Shown here piece by piece: positions 1 to 9,119 of a stretch of DNA of 61,985 bases. Every line of letters begins with the position of its first letter. The stretch's first letter is position 1. The notes beneath the pieces were generated by a model, which was given only the letters and a program-made list of their open reading frames with translations, was not told the origin of the DNA and ran no database searches. The DNA comes from Chloroflexota bacterium. GTDB lineage: Bacteria; Chloroflexota; Anaerolineae; Promineifilales; Promineifilaceae. Where the stretch lies: contig JAGNBF010000003.1 in NCBI GenBank assembly GCA_018004935.1, positions 1-61,985 of the forward strand, in the 5' to 3' direction. The position numbers and the translations under genes were made by a program.

Positions 1-1
1 T

Positions 2-109
2 CGCCATGTGACACCCTTATCTGGGCTACAAGAGAAGCTTCTTGCTTTGTTAGAATTGCCTCCCGACATTTACACCAGACTTGTTACCGTATCAACAAAC
101 TCGACCTAA
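2..109 (+). CDS. 3' end of a truncated gene, possible transposase tail
   Basis: An open frame enters from the left edge and stops at TAA 107-109, encoding about 35 residues. The text contains LSGLQEKLLALLELPPDIYT, which has the composition of a folded protein; the other frames do not. From memory this loosely resembles the C-terminal tail of some DDE-type transposases, but that is a weak impression. The remaining ~218 bases before the next gene hold no inverted repeat or strong promoter that I can see. Confidence 0.35.
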   Translation, partial: RHVTPLSGLQEKLLALLELPPDIYTRLVTVSTNST

Positions 110-327
110 AAATGACCGAACCATAAGAAGATATGGGGCGGTTGGGAAAACCTCTGAAATGTTGCTTGTTGGGTTGCGGAGATAATTAAAGTAGTCTAAG
201 ATACATCGTTACAAAATATGTAATTTATGGGAACAAAATAGATAATCTCTTTGGTCCCTTTTACCCTGAAAATAATCAGCGAGATGGGAGCCAACACAAA
301 ATTTGTGAACCTCGCGGGAGCAGATAA

Positions 328-1893
328 ATGAACAATGATGTGGCCGTTTTCCTTGACCTGGACAATGTTGTCATAGGGGCCACGGAAGTGAACCTCAGCT
401 TCGATGTCAATTTACTGTTGAGCCATGTAAAGCGTGCCACGCAGGGACGTGTGGTGTTACGTTATGCCTATGGTGATTGGCGACAGCAAGAACAAACACC
501 TCGGTCGCTCGCGGCCGCGGGTTTCGAGCTTCAATCTACCGTTCGTCTGAGCCACATGAGCAAGAACCTGGTGGATATGCAGATGGTGGTAGATGCAATG
601 GAAACCCTGGTAGATGGTCATCAATTCTCTACCTACGTTTTGGTAACAGGGGATCGAGATTTTGTGCCCCTGGTTAGCGCCCTACGCAAACGAGGCAAAC
701 AAGTTATCGGGATAGGTTTGCGCCATACCACCAGCCAGAGTCTGGTAGACCTGTGTGATCACTACTATTATTATGATGACCTGGTCAAAATGCGCCAGCA
801 AGAGCGCACCGACAAAGTAGGGGAATGGCTAAAAAAGGCCCTGGAAGAACTTTTGTCAGACCGTGATAGAGTACCAGCCAGTTTGTTTAAAGAACGCATG
901 AGGGCATTAAGCCAGGGTGAATTGGATAAAATCCCGGAAGCGAGGGAAAGTTTTCGTAAACTTCTGGAGCAATATCCGCAATTGGTACAGGTGCAGTTGG
1001 ATGGCACAACCCTGTATGCCACGCGGCCGCAAACGGGTGCTTCGCCTGTTATTCCCACCCTGCCAGCCTCAGCTTTAGCCTCACCTAAAGCCACCTCTAC
1101 CGCTAATGCACAGGCATCGCCCAAATCAGCCCCACCCCCAGCTAAAACGGCACGCGCAGAACGCAAACTTTCTGAGCCGGAAGTGCGCCAACTTCTCATC
1201 CAGGCCCTGTCGGAAATGGAGCAAGGCAAAAAACATGTTCGAGCTGGTCTGTTAAAAGAACGGTTGTATGCCTTAAGCAATCAGACGTTTGATGAAACAC
1301 AGTACAACGTCCCCCACTTTCGGGCTTTTCTGGAAAAATTTCCTGACCTGGTGCAACTGGAACAGCAAGGCACGACTTTGTTTGTCAGCCGAGTATTAGA
1401 TGAGGATGAAGCGGCCGCAGAGCTTCATGTACGTTATCGGCATGCCCTCAAAAAGCGTGGATTACGTGTGGTTCCTGCACAAATTCGTCTGCAAGTTTTG
1501 AAAGATGTCATCACAATTTTGCAGAGCAAAGGCTCGGTGCTGTGGAAAACTATGGTGGATGATATTGTGGATAACCATCAGGGCGATGAGACAGCCTCCG
1601 TTTCTAAAGGTCATGTCCATGATACCCTTCGGGTGGCTCGTCGGGCGGAAATCATTAGCACCACTAATGGGTCAAAATCGCTCACCGCAGACCCGTTGGA
1701 ATTGATATTTACCAGCAATAAGCTCTTTCAAGATGCCGTGATGCGGTGCGATGCTACCTATTTGCAGGAGTTGGAAGAAGCTTTTGGGATAGTTGATTTA
1801 AATGAAGCGGCTATGGCTTTGTATGATTCTAAAGGACATGAACGTTATTTGAAGGTGGTGCAGAATCATTTTAAGGCCAATGGTCAGGCGTGA
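328..1893 (+). CDS. NYN-domain (PIN-like) predicted RNase with two LOTUS/OST-HTH-like modules
   Basis: The N-terminal ~150 residues are an NYN domain (LabA/DUF88 type). FLDLDN gives acidic residues D10 and D12 plus N13; KNLVDMQMVVDAM carries a second acidic cluster, and VTGDRDFVPL gives D109 and D111, together the usual metal-binding set of this nuclease fold. Two ~75-residue repeats follow, at about 165-235 and 285-355. Each has a basic helix (LFKERMRAL, LLKERLYAL), a central F(R/L)xxLE(K/Q)(F/Y)P and an end in TTLxxxR, which fits the OST-HTH/LOTUS module that binds RNA. A Pro/Ala/Ser linker separates them. The C-terminal ~150 residues are helical and unassigned. Family knowledge suggests an RNA nuclease or RNA-binding effector; the target is unknown. 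It is transcribed alone and converges on the next gene with a 4-bp gap. Confidence 0.8.
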   Translation: MNNDVAVFLDLDNVVIGATEVNLSFDVNLLLSHVKRATQGRVVLRYAYGDWRQQEQTPRSLAAAGFELQSTVRLSHMSKNLVDMQMVVDAMETLVDGHQFSTYVLVTGDRDFVPLVSALRKRGKQVIGIGLRHTTSQSLVDLCDHYYYYDDLVKMRQQERTDKVGEWLKKALEELLSDRDRVPASLFKERMRALSQGELDKIPEARESFRKLLEQYPQLVQVQLDGTTLYATRPQTGASPVIPTLPASALASPKATSTANAQASPKSAPPPAKTARAERKLSEPEVRQLLIQALSEMEQGKKHVRAGLLKERLYALSNQTFDETQYNVPHFRAFLEKFPDLVQLEQQGTTLFVSRVLDEDEAAAELHVRYRHALKKRGLRVVPAQIRLQVLKDVITILQSKGSVLWKTMVDDIVDNHQGDETASVSKGHVHDTLRVARRAEIISTTNGSKSLTADPLELIFTSNKLFQDAVMRCDATYLQELEEAFGIVDLNEAAMALYDSKGHERYLKVVQNHFKANGQA

Positions 1894-1897
1894 TAAC

Positions 1898-3472
1898 TCA
1901 GCGGGCAAAGTAACGTATGGCCCATTGTAAGATGAACCATACCGCGGCCGCGGTTAAACCAACAGCCAGCAAAATAATAACCTGAGACCAGGGAAAAGCC
2001 CCTGTTTGGAGCCAAACATACATGGGCGATCTCGGTAAAATAATAAAATCACTGAGGTGTTGGCGGATATCACCCAGGTGCTGGCTGATTTGGTGAACAA
2101 AGGTCGTGAAACTGGTTTCTTGCCAACGGAAATCAGGTTGCATTGAAAGATTCGTTCCCCCTATTTTTTCGGCTAACCCGTATCGTAGCAAAATCCATTC
2201 TTGCACAGCTAATATCAGCCCTAATCCCAGGGTTGTCAGCGCTGTACCCCATTGTGAGTAACGCCAGCGCCCTAACCCCCGCGAAATCAGGTGCAAAAAC
2301 CCTGCATACCCTAATAACAGGATGACCAATTCGCTGGTAAAACGGCGCGGACCAAAACCACCCCCACCAAACCAATCCCGGGTGCTACTATTGACGTAAA
2401 ATTCAAGTAAGAGCACCAGAAGTAAGGGGCCAAAAGTGCGTGGTTTCTGGCGGGTTAGTTCAACTAAACCTATAAAGCTGAATAAGGCGACGGGCATCCA
2501 AAGAAAAAGGCCCCGATAAGTTGAAAAGAGAGTTGGCCACCAAAAAGGGGCTGTCCAAACCACAAAGTCATTACCTTGGGGTATAGCAACCCAACTTCCG
2601 TAGAAGAGTCGCCAGACATACATCTGTGGCGTAAAAACTATTAACGCGGCCGCGCCCATAGCCACCCCATAAAGAAGCAACGGTTTTACTGTCTGGCGGC
2701 GTTGCTCCGGCAGTAAAGTCAACCAGTGCCACGCGGCCGCAACAGTCGGTAACGCCAGATACATCAAATGTTGCCAACGAACCAGGGTTGCCAATCCTAC
2801 TAATGCCCCCAACAAAGCGCCACGACTCCAGGTATAAGGCCTTTCACGCCAGTGCCACCAAACATACACCACCAACCCTGTGGTGAGGGCTGAGGCTGTG
2901 TGAGAATAAATAGGATCACGGAACTGGTAAAAGAGAAGCGGGGTGGTGAACATGAGGGTAATCGCGGCCGCGGCCGCTAATGTACGCCCTACCACTGGCT
3001 GGGCCAACCGGTATCCCAGCCAAAAAGCCAACCAACCATATACGGTAGAGACAATGGCGATTGTTACAATAAACGGCCCTTCATAACCCGTTATAGCGGT
3101 TGCCGGGTCTAATAACCAGGGCATAAGAAACCGCACTCCCGCCAGCCAACCTGCCCATAACAGGCTACTGCCAATAGCGAATGGAGCATCCACCCGTCCT
3201 GTGATTGTCCGTTGTTGCTCCATTCTATCCAGACGACTGGCCTGAAAATGGGGGCCTACATATGGGTACGCGGTCATTAAGTCATTTTCCAGGTTTAGAT
3301 CCTGGTCAAAAACAAATGAACGAGCAAAGGCATAATAATATGCCGCATCCCATTCCGGTACATGAGGGGAGAACAGCACCAACCATTGGGCCAAAAAAAT
3401 GAGGGCTACGAGGACAAAAGTAGCCATATGTATGTATACGGTGTGTTTTACAGACTGTGATTTGGGGGTCAT
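1898..3472 (-). CDS. multi-pass membrane protein, GT39/ArnT-like glycosyltransferase
   Basis: About 525 residues with roughly ten to twelve hydrophobic segments. After the first membrane segment comes an extracytoplasmic loop with PEWDAAYYYAFARSF, whose acidic residue is in the position expected of polyprenyl-phosphate-sugar-dependent transferases, and later RDWFGGGGFGPRRFT. This is typical of GT39/PMT-like proteins annotated in Chloroflexota; donor and acceptor are unknown. I chose the methionine at 3472 (MTPKSQSVKH) because the longer frame, to 3508, would start 2 bp from the divergent neighbour. Another start at 3427 is possible. Two further proteins of this kind lie at 49296-52714. Confidence 0.75.
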   Translation of the reverse strand: MTPKSQSVKHTVYIHMATFVLVALIFLAQWLVLFSPHVPEWDAAYYYAFARSFVFDQDLNLENDLMTAYPYVGPHFQASRLDRMEQQRTITGRVDAPFAIGSSLLWAGWLAGVRFLMPWLLDPATAITGYEGPFIVTIAIVSTVYGWLAFWLGYRLAQPVVGRTLAAAAAITLMFTTPLLFYQFRDPIYSHTASALTTGLVVYVWWHWRERPYTWSRGALLGALVGLATLVRWQHLMYLALPTVAAAWHWLTLLPEQRRQTVKPLLLYGVAMGAAALIVFTPQMYVWRLFYGSWVAIPQGNDFVVWTAPFWWPTLFSTYRGLFLWMPVALFSFIGLVELTRQKPRTFGPLLLVLLLEFYVNSSTRDWFGGGGFGPRRFTSELVILLLGYAGFLHLISRGLGRWRYSQWGTALTTLGLGLILAVQEWILLRYGLAEKIGGTNLSMQPDFRWQETSFTTFVHQISQHLGDIRQHLSDFIILPRSPMYVWLQTGAFPWSQVIILLAVGLTAAAVWFILQWAIRYFAR

Positions 3473-3510
3473 ATCCAAAATTTTGACCAAAGTGGTACAA
3501 TCAGACAACT

Positions 3511-4227
3511 ATGGGCGAATCTATATTGCGCGGAATTATACTGGTTACGACCATTATTACGCTTTTTCTTTTGCTCTTACAACTTATCAACCTGTGGTTG
3601 ATGAGTTGGGGGCATCGCTTCCGGGCGCAGGCGGCTACCCATCATCGGTGGAATTATCAACCATACATCCGCGCCCTGTTCCAAAAAGGTGTAGTTTTTC
3701 AATTAAATAGTTGCACTGATGAAGCCATCCAATGGGAACTGAATGCTTACCAATCGGGTCTAAACAAAGTGCGGCTTCATTGGTATAGTGAATCAACTTG
3801 TTTTCCCGAAGGGCTGGTGGTTGTTTACCCGCGTCCTGGACGTATTATGAAAGTTGTACCTCGTTCACTTATTCCTACCATGTTGAACCGGGTATTTGGA
3901 CCTGTGGCTGTGCCTTTAAGTGATCATGTGGTGGAAACCCCCTTAGGGGATGAGATGTTAGATGAATTGTTTTTTGTTTTTGCCGCCCATCGTGCGCTTG
4001 TGCCCCGTTTGCTGACTCCGGCCATTCGTAATTTATTGGTGCATTGGCCAGCACCTAAAGGTTACACGCAACGCCCCATCGTTTCTCTTTTCCATCGGGG
4101 TTTACGCCTGGAAACGGTAGAACCTGTTTCTGTCAATGATTGGCTGACCACTGAGCGTTTTGTGGGGCTGGGCGAAACTATCAGTCGTTATATTAACCCG
4201 TTTCTCTCGCACTCTGCCGATGAGTAA
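3511..4227 (+). CDS. hypothetical protein with N-terminal membrane anchor
   Basis: A 238-residue protein with one hydrophobic segment (about residues 8-32, rich in I/L) followed by a soluble domain of about 200 residues that I do not recognise. The rest is mixed alpha/beta in composition with no cysteine pair or metal motif. No Shine-Dalgarno precedes the ATG; instead TACAAT (3496-3501) sits nine bases upstream, compatible with a leaderless transcript. It is divergent from the membrane glycosyltransferase and is followed by a ~180-bp gap before the next gene. Confidence 0.75.
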   Translation: MGESILRGIILVTTIITLFLLLLQLINLWLMSWGHRFRAQAATHHRWNYQPYIRALFQKGVVFQLNSCTDEAIQWELNAYQSGLNKVRLHWYSESTCFPEGLVVVYPRPGRIMKVVPRSLIPTMLNRVFGPVAVPLSDHVVETPLGDEMLDELFFVFAAHRALVPRLLTPAIRNLLVHWPAPKGYTQRPIVSLFHRGLRLETVEPVSVNDWLTTERFVGLGETISRYINPFLSHSADE

Positions 4228-4411
4228 GAGGTGCAGGTTCTCCGGTTGCATCCTGACCTTTGTGCCGTTCAAGTTTACCAAACATGGGTTGAGATTAGCG
4301 CTGTGCCAGGGGATTGTAAAGGGCATCAGAAAAGTAACCAGTGAACTACCCTGGGGGACTTTATTCCAGGTAGCATTTCCCACTTTGAATTGATAATATA
4401 CCCCCTTCATT

Positions 4412-5170
4412 ATGCCAACACCATTTATGCACCTGCAAATGGCCGAATGGATTCGCGGGGATACTCGCTTATGCGGCCGCGCCCGCACCCTTGTACAACA
4501 GGAGTGGCCCGCGTTCTACCTGGGTAGTATCGCTCCTGACCTCAATGCCATTTCCGACATTCGCCGATTCGCCTCGCATTTCTACCATACTCCACCGGCT
4601 CCCGGCGAATGGGGGTACACAGGTCTCTTTGCTTCACATCCGCACCTGGCCGAAAGCGACAACCTGGCCCCAGATCATGCCATCTTCATCGCGGCCTATA
4701 GTGCCCACCTCATGTTGGATGTGCGCTGGTTTCGCCAAATACTCGTGCCCTACTTTTTTGAACAAGGGGAATGGCAAGACAACAAAGAACGTTTTCTCAT
4801 TCATAACATTTTACTCACATATCTAGATAAATTGGCCTTTGCCACCTTACCTGAGGATGCGGGCCAAACGCTCGCGGCCGCGACCCCTCAAGCATGGCTT
4901 CCTTTTGCCGCCGATGAACTCCTCATCAACTGGCAGAAAACCATTGTTTCCCAACTGTACCCTGGGGCTACCATCCGTACTATCGAGATTTATAGCGGCC
5001 GCATGGGCATGACACCCTCTGAATTTTCCGCCCACCTGGATGATCCCTCCTGGATGGTCGCCAACCTGTTTGAGCGTGTACCCATTACTCAGGTGCAAAC
5101 TATCCTTCAGGATGCTATTGGGCAAAGCATTGATCTGATTACAACCTACCTGCAAAACCATTCAGTTTAA
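4412..5170 (+). CDS. zinc-dependent phospholipase C-like / S1-P1 nuclease-fold protein
   Basis: 252 residues. The N-terminus MPTPFMHLQMAEWI supplies a histidine at residue 7, GSIAPDLN supplies an aspartate, RRFASHFYHT a histidine pair, and AAYSAHLMLDVRW the H-x3-D element. This order (P-x2-H-L-x2-A, G-S-I-A-P-D, S-H-F-Y, A-Y-x-A-H-L-x-L-D) is the metal-binding pattern of the bacterial zinc-dependent phospholipase C superfamily. No signal peptide is visible, so a cytosolic hydrolase is likely. Substrate unknown. Three GCGGCCGC octamers fall within the gene without breaking it. Confidence 0.75.
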   Translation: MPTPFMHLQMAEWIRGDTRLCGRARTLVQQEWPAFYLGSIAPDLNAISDIRRFASHFYHTPPAPGEWGYTGLFASHPHLAESDNLAPDHAIFIAAYSAHLMLDVRWFRQILVPYFFEQGEWQDNKERFLIHNILLTYLDKLAFATLPEDAGQTLAAATPQAWLPFAADELLINWQKTIVSQLYPGATIRTIEIYSGRMGMTPSEFSAHLDDPSWMVANLFERVPITQVQTILQDAIGQSIDLITTYLQNHSV

Positions 5171-5263
5171 ACGTACATTGAGAGTTAGAGCACGAGCGAG
5201 AGGAAGACTGAACTCATTTGCCTGTTGCTCAACCTCTATCCGCTACATTTCTAGAGGTATCCA

Positions 5264-6958
5264 ATGATTTCTCCCGCAACTCCCCGCCAAACGGTTCAGG
5301 TTCGTTTCCCTGATGGACAGGCTTTTAATGGCCCGGTTGGCACAACCTTAGAAGCCTTTGTACAAACGGCTAACCCTACCGTATGTGGCCGTGTTGTCGC
5401 CGCCCTGGTGAATAATCGGCTTCGTGAACTCAGCCAACCAATCCTACATGATGCCGACGTTGTGCCGATTACAATGGCCGATTCAGATGGCACCCGGATT
5501 TATCGCCGGTCGCTCAGTTTTCTGATGATCGCGGCCGCACGTGAATGTTTCCCTCTCGATCACATCTCCATCGAACATTCCATGCCCTTTGGTGGTTTTT
5601 ACTGCGAAACGACAAACCGCCCACCCTTTACTCAGGCAGAATTAGAGCACCTGGCGGCGCGTATGCATGAATTGGTGGCCGCCGATTTGCCTATTCAGCA
5701 GGTACAACTTCCCCTGGATGAAGCTCTGGCCTTGTTCCGCCAGCTAAATGACCAGGAAAAAGCTGAACTTTTTGCCAAACGGCGCAAAGATTATCTGACA
5801 TTGTATGAAATTAATGGCGTACGAGATTACTTTCATGGGTTCATGGTTCCGCGTACCAGCTACCTTAACCTGTTTGCCCTTCACAGCTATAGCAACGGCT
5901 TCATTCTTCAGTTTCCTCGCCGCTCTGACCCAGACCGGTTACAACCATTTGAAGATGAACGCCGGTTGGCCCAAGTCTTTCAGGAATACAACGACTGGCT
6001 AAATATTATCGGAGTGCCCAGTGTATCATCCCTAAACCAGGCGATCAGTAGCGGCCGCAGTCAAGAAGTAGTCCTCGTCGCCGAAGCCCTCCATGACCGG
6101 CAGTTAGCCAGCATCGCCAACGCCATTGCCGACCGCCATGTACGAGTTGTCCTTATCTCTGGGCCTACCTCGGCGGGTAAAACCACTTTCAGTAAACGAC
6201 TGGCTGTCCAATTGATGACCCATGGTTTACAACCCGTAGCCATTGGCATGGATGATTACTTTGTCGAACGTGACCGCACCCCCCGTGATGAAGAAGGCAA
6301 CTACGACTTTGAAATTATTACCGCCCTGGATTTACCCCTCTTTCAAACCCATCTGCGCCATTTACTCCTCGGCGAGACCATCCAACAACCTCGATACAAC
6401 TTTCATACCGGCCAACGGGAAAAAGGGGGTGAATTGCGCATTGATCCCGAACATATCCTCATTGTCGAAGGTATTCACGGTCTTAACCCGCTCCTGGTAG
6501 GTGATGAAATACCCTCGCAGGCCATGTATCGCATCTTTATCTCAGCGTTCACCCAGTTAAACCTGGATCGTCATAATCGTATTCCCACCACCGACACCCG
6601 CTTACTCCGGCGTATCGTGCGGGATGCCGCGCACCGGGGTTATACCGCAACCGATACCCTGCGCCGCTGGCCCAGTGTGCGCCGAGGTGAAAAACGACAT
6701 ATTTTTCCCCATCAGACAAACGCCGACGTTTTCTTTAACTCGGCTCTGGTATATGAACTATCCATTCTGAAACCCCTGGCACAACCACTCCTGCTTCAGG
6801 TGGAGCCAGGTACGTTAGAACGGGTAGAGGCCAATCGTTTGCTGGCTTTTTTGCAATGGTTTGATGCCATTCCCCTGGATTTTGTCCCCAGTGATTCCAT
6901 TCTCCGTGAATTTGCCGGTGGCTCTATTATGGAAGATTTCCGCCCCTGGAAGCGCTAG
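5264..6958 (+). CDS. uridine kinase-like nucleoside kinase fused to TGS/SAD-like N-terminal domains
   Basis: 564 residues in three parts. Residues ~9-75 form a TGS (ubiquitin-like) domain. About 80-240 resemble the second additional domain of threonyl-tRNA synthetase (AARECFPLDHISIEHSMPFG then GFYCETT). From ~290 there is a uridine kinase-type P-loop domain with Walker A GPTSAGKTT (about 299-307), the substrate motif IGMDDYFVERDRTPRDE, the E-G-I-H-G loop (IVEGIHGLNP) and RIVRDAAHRG. Known relatives with this architecture are annotated as nucleoside kinases. They probably phosphorylate uridine or cytidine, but the TGS-SAD part suggests a nucleic-acid or aminoacyl link. A weak GAGGT precedes the ATG. 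Confidence 0.85.
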   Translation: MISPATPRQTVQVRFPDGQAFNGPVGTTLEAFVQTANPTVCGRVVAALVNNRLRELSQPILHDADVVPITMADSDGTRIYRRSLSFLMIAAARECFPLDHISIEHSMPFGGFYCETTNRPPFTQAELEHLAARMHELVAADLPIQQVQLPLDEALALFRQLNDQEKAELFAKRRKDYLTLYEINGVRDYFHGFMVPRTSYLNLFALHSYSNGFILQFPRRSDPDRLQPFEDERRLAQVFQEYNDWLNIIGVPSVSSLNQAISSGRSQEVVLVAEALHDRQLASIANAIADRHVRVVLISGPTSAGKTTFSKRLAVQLMTHGLQPVAIGMDDYFVERDRTPRDEEGNYDFEIITALDLPLFQTHLRHLLLGETIQQPRYNFHTGQREKGGELRIDPEHILIVEGIHGLNPLLVGDEIPSQAMYRIFISAFTQLNLDRHNRIPTTDTRLLRRIVRDAAHRGYTATDTLRRWPSVRRGEKRHIFPHQTNADVFFNSALVYELSILKPLAQPLLLQVEPGTLERVEANRLLAFLQWFDAIPLDFVPSDSILREFAGGSIMEDFRPWKR

Positions 6959-7565
6959 TTTGAAGCGTTCCTATTGCCCAGGATTGGTCTCTACGCCGCC
7001 AAACTCCCGTTCCCCAGTCCAGGGTCAGGGTCAGGCGTAGGGGTTTTGCTGTCAAACTATACTTACTTGAGTTTAGAGTTCAGATCCCGAGCTAGAGGGC
7101 TTTCCAGAGTAATTTCCTTTCGCTCTAAATTCCAGTACTTATCACAGTCATAAAGTGACATTTTGTTGGTGACCACATCTCGGGTAAATTTGGGCTGAAG
7201 ACCCATCATCCGTCCTCTTCCCTCTTGTTGATTAAAAAAACAGTCAGGTAATAGGGTTTCCCCCACCCTAACCCCGCCCCTGGGGTGGGGGTTTCCCCAG
7301 ATAAACCGATCCTGAGACGGGTCACAAATCAAAGGCAACCACAAAGGTTGCCTCTACCTCTGGTGTCAACCCACTGAATTCCCCAAGAACCGCTATTTCA
7401 CAGTTGATTTGGCCCCACCAAACTTGAAGAGAAGAGGAATCACTAATCTTGCAACTTCAAGAAAACATCTTGCGTATTGAAAGCGTTGACGAATTTGCAC
7501 CGTCCTCATACAATGTGACAGAGTTTTAGCGTCACTGGACACACCTTTTAGGAGGCCACCTTACC
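6959..7565. other. non-coding gap made of decayed repeats
   Basis: About 600 bases between genes. It holds a copy of the F scaffold (AGTCATAAAGTGACATTTTG at about 7145, CCCCGCCCC-TGGGGTGGGG at about 7272) without its central hairpin, followed by a decayed E-type piece (7331-7391) with the GGCAACCACAA...GTTGCC dyad. Open frames here are repeat translations and not genes. Confidence 0.6.
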
Positions 7566-7862
7566 ATGAATGACATGAATATTACAGATGATGACAAATT
7601 ATGGGCTTTGTTAAGTATGGTTTTTGCCCCGTTAGTGGGCATTATAGCCCTACTGATTGAAGACAAGAAGAGCCGCCCCTTTATCAAGTATTACGCCGTT
7701 CAAAGCATTGTTTTGGGGGTGTTATCTATCTTATTAAGTGGTATCTGCATTGGGGTACTTGTGTGGGTGTATGGTATTTATGTGGGTGTAAAAGCCTACG
7801 GCGGTGAAATGGTTCAAATCCCTGTTATCACCGATTTCTGCAGGAATCAGGGTTGGATTTAA
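7566..7862 (+). CDS. small membrane protein, DUF4870-like
   Basis: 98 residues preceded by AGGAGG (about 7551-7556) at good spacing from the ATG, so the start is well supported. The pattern DDKLWALLSMVFAPLVGIIALL, a polar stretch EDKKSRPFIKYYAVQSI, then a second hydrophobic hairpin matches the DUF4870/Tic20-like family of three-helix membrane proteins. The function of the family is not established. A terminator-like hairpin follows at 7892-7935. The neighbouring DUF4013 protein is also a small membrane protein but is separated by an H repeat, so co-transcription is doubtful. Confidence 0.8.
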   Translation: MNDMNITDDDKLWALLSMVFAPLVGIIALLIEDKKSRPFIKYYAVQSIVLGVLSILLSGICIGVLVWVYGIYVGVKAYGGEMVQIPVITDFCRNQGWI

Positions 7863-7891
7863 CCTCAACTTGACCCCACGATGTGAACGAT

Positions 7892-7936
7892 GACGCCACT
7901 TGTTTTCTGAATAAGTGGCGTTATTTGTTTTTTGGG
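7892..7936 (+). terminator. rho-independent terminator after the DUF4870-like gene
   Basis: CGCCACTT pairs with AAGTGGCG across an 11-base loop and is followed by TTATTTGTTTTTT. It lies about 30 bases after the stop codon. Confidence 0.75.
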
Positions 7937-7937
7937 C

Positions 7938-8034
7938 ATCTTCTCAACATTGCGGGAGAACCGTAGGGTGAACTTGTCGAAGGCGGTTGGTTGCGACAGG
8001 CTCAGCCAGCGTCACCCCACTTTATTGAGAAGAG
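7938..8034. repeat. H element, copy 1
   Basis: About 97 bp bounded by ATCTTCTCAA and TTGAGAAGA in inverted orientation, with an inner GTCGAAGGCGGTTGGTTGCG / CGACAGGCTCAG motif. Related copies lie at 14466, 24581, 43387 and 57116. Confidence 0.7.
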
Positions 8035-8103
8035 ACTTTTTTGGGTTAGGCAAGTGGGAACCACATGAAGGCAAGATCTTTCTCTGGCTGGCGACAGATT
8101 GTT

Positions 8104-8124
8104 AAACGTGAGTCGCTCACGTTT
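8104..8124. promoter_or_regulatory. perfect 9-bp inverted repeat upstream of the DUF4013 gene
   Basis: AAACGTGAG-TCG-CTCACGTTT forms a short perfect dyad 42 bases before the next start codon. There is no U-tract, so it is more likely an operator or 5'-leader hairpin than a terminator. Its function is not known. Confidence 0.35.
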
Positions 8125-8165
8125 GAATTTTAGATGCAAGTTGTGATGCTAAAGGAGTTGTAACG

Positions 8166-8873
8166 ATGGATTTTGGTAAAGCTTATACGTATATCACGGA
8201 AGATGCGGATTGGGTGATGAAAGTTGTGATCGCGGCCGCGATCATGTTATTTAGTGGTTTCTTGCTCTTTATCCCTGCCCTTATTCTTCTGGGCTACCAG
8301 GTAGCCATTACCCGCAATGTGTTAAATGGGGAATCCCGGCCTTTGCCTGCCTGGGATAATTTCGGCCAGATGTTTATGGATGGCCTCTACCTCTTCATTG
8401 CCCGTTTTGTTTATGGACTGCCAGTCTTTGTGCTCCTGTGTTTAGGGATGGGTGGCTTCTTCTTGCCCGCCCTGAGTGGGGGTAATGAAGATGTTGCCGC
8501 GATTTTTGCCGGTGTTAGCTTTCTTGGCTTCGGGGTGATGTTCTGTCTGGTGTTGTTATATGCCCTGGTAATGGCTTTTGTGACACCCGCCATTAACATT
8601 CAGTACATTCGCTCTGGGGGTAATTTTGCCGCTTGTTTCCGCTTCAATGAAATCTTTGCCATTGTGCGCGAAAATTTTGTGGACATTTTGTTGGTAGGAC
8701 TGGCCGCTATGGCGATTACTCTGGTTCTGCAAACAATTGGTTCGCTACTTTCTTTCACCATTTGTGCCCCTTTCATTTTCAGCTTTGGCGGGGCAATTTG
8801 GGTTCTGTGTGCGAATGGACATCTCTACGGACAGATTGCCTCCCGCAGTAAAAAGGCGATGGGCTACGTTTAA
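8166..8873 (+). CDS. DUF4013-type integral membrane protein
   Basis: 235 residues with about five or six hydrophobic segments. The opening MDFGKAYTYITEDADWVMKV and the later LLGYQVAITRNVLNGESRPLPAWDNF are characteristic of DUF4013 proteins (G-Y-x2-x-x-R-N-V-x-G-E-x2-P-L-P-x-W). AAAGGAG at about 8151 gives a clear ribosome-binding site. The role of the family is unknown. Downstream is a D element. Confidence 0.85.
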   Translation: MDFGKAYTYITEDADWVMKVVIAAAIMLFSGFLLFIPALILLGYQVAITRNVLNGESRPLPAWDNFGQMFMDGLYLFIARFVYGLPVFVLLCLGMGGFFLPALSGGNEDVAAIFAGVSFLGFGVMFCLVLLYALVMAFVTPAINIQYIRSGGNFAACFRFNEIFAIVRENFVDILLVGLAAMAITLVLQTIGSLLSFTICAPFIFSFGGAIWVLCANGHLYGQIASRSKKAMGYV

Positions 8874-8891
8874 CCGTCTGGGATTGACGAT

Positions 8892-8958
8892 TAAATAACT
8901 TGAACATTTGCTGTGGCCGATCTCCTGACCGAGCCATTCCCCGCGAACAAGTTATTTA
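8892..8958. repeat. D element, copy 1
   Basis: The core GCTGTGGCCGATCTCCTGAC followed by CGAGCCA (8910-8936) is enclosed by an 11-bp perfect inverted repeat, TAAATAACTTG at 8892-8902 and CAAGTTATTTA at 8948-8958. Other D copies share the core but have different enclosing arms. Confidence 0.75.
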
Positions 8959-8986
8959 CACTTACCACGGTCATAAAGTGATATTC

Positions 8987-9021
8987 CGGCGCGGTGGGGG
9001 GGGACTGCCCCCACCGCGCCG
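8987..9021. repeat. F element hairpin, copy F2 (CGGCGCGG type)
   Basis: Arms CGGCGCGGTGGGGG (8987-9000) and its exact complement (9008-9021). It lies next to the CATAAAGTGATATT and GAAAAGTTCTCTGCCC pieces of the F scaffold. Confidence 0.75.
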
Positions 9022-9119
9022 AGAAAAGTTCTCTGCCCTGGGGGTAAGGTGAGGGGTGAGGGTGGCCTCAGATATCCTCGACGGGGCGATAAAGCGACAC
9101 GGCGACGCCGAATATGCGC

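Noticed and set aside
2-109. insertion sequence at the left edge
   Set aside because: Only ~35 residues are visible, with no terminal inverted repeat downstream; kept as a low-confidence partial gene and not called an IS.
7063-7344. 93-residue minus-strand frame
   Set aside because: It lies wholly within F and E repeat text, with no start signal.
7810-7835. GGTTCAAATCC resembling a tRNA T-loop
   Set aside because: It lies inside the DUF4870-like gene and no acceptor stem or anticodon arm can be folded around it.
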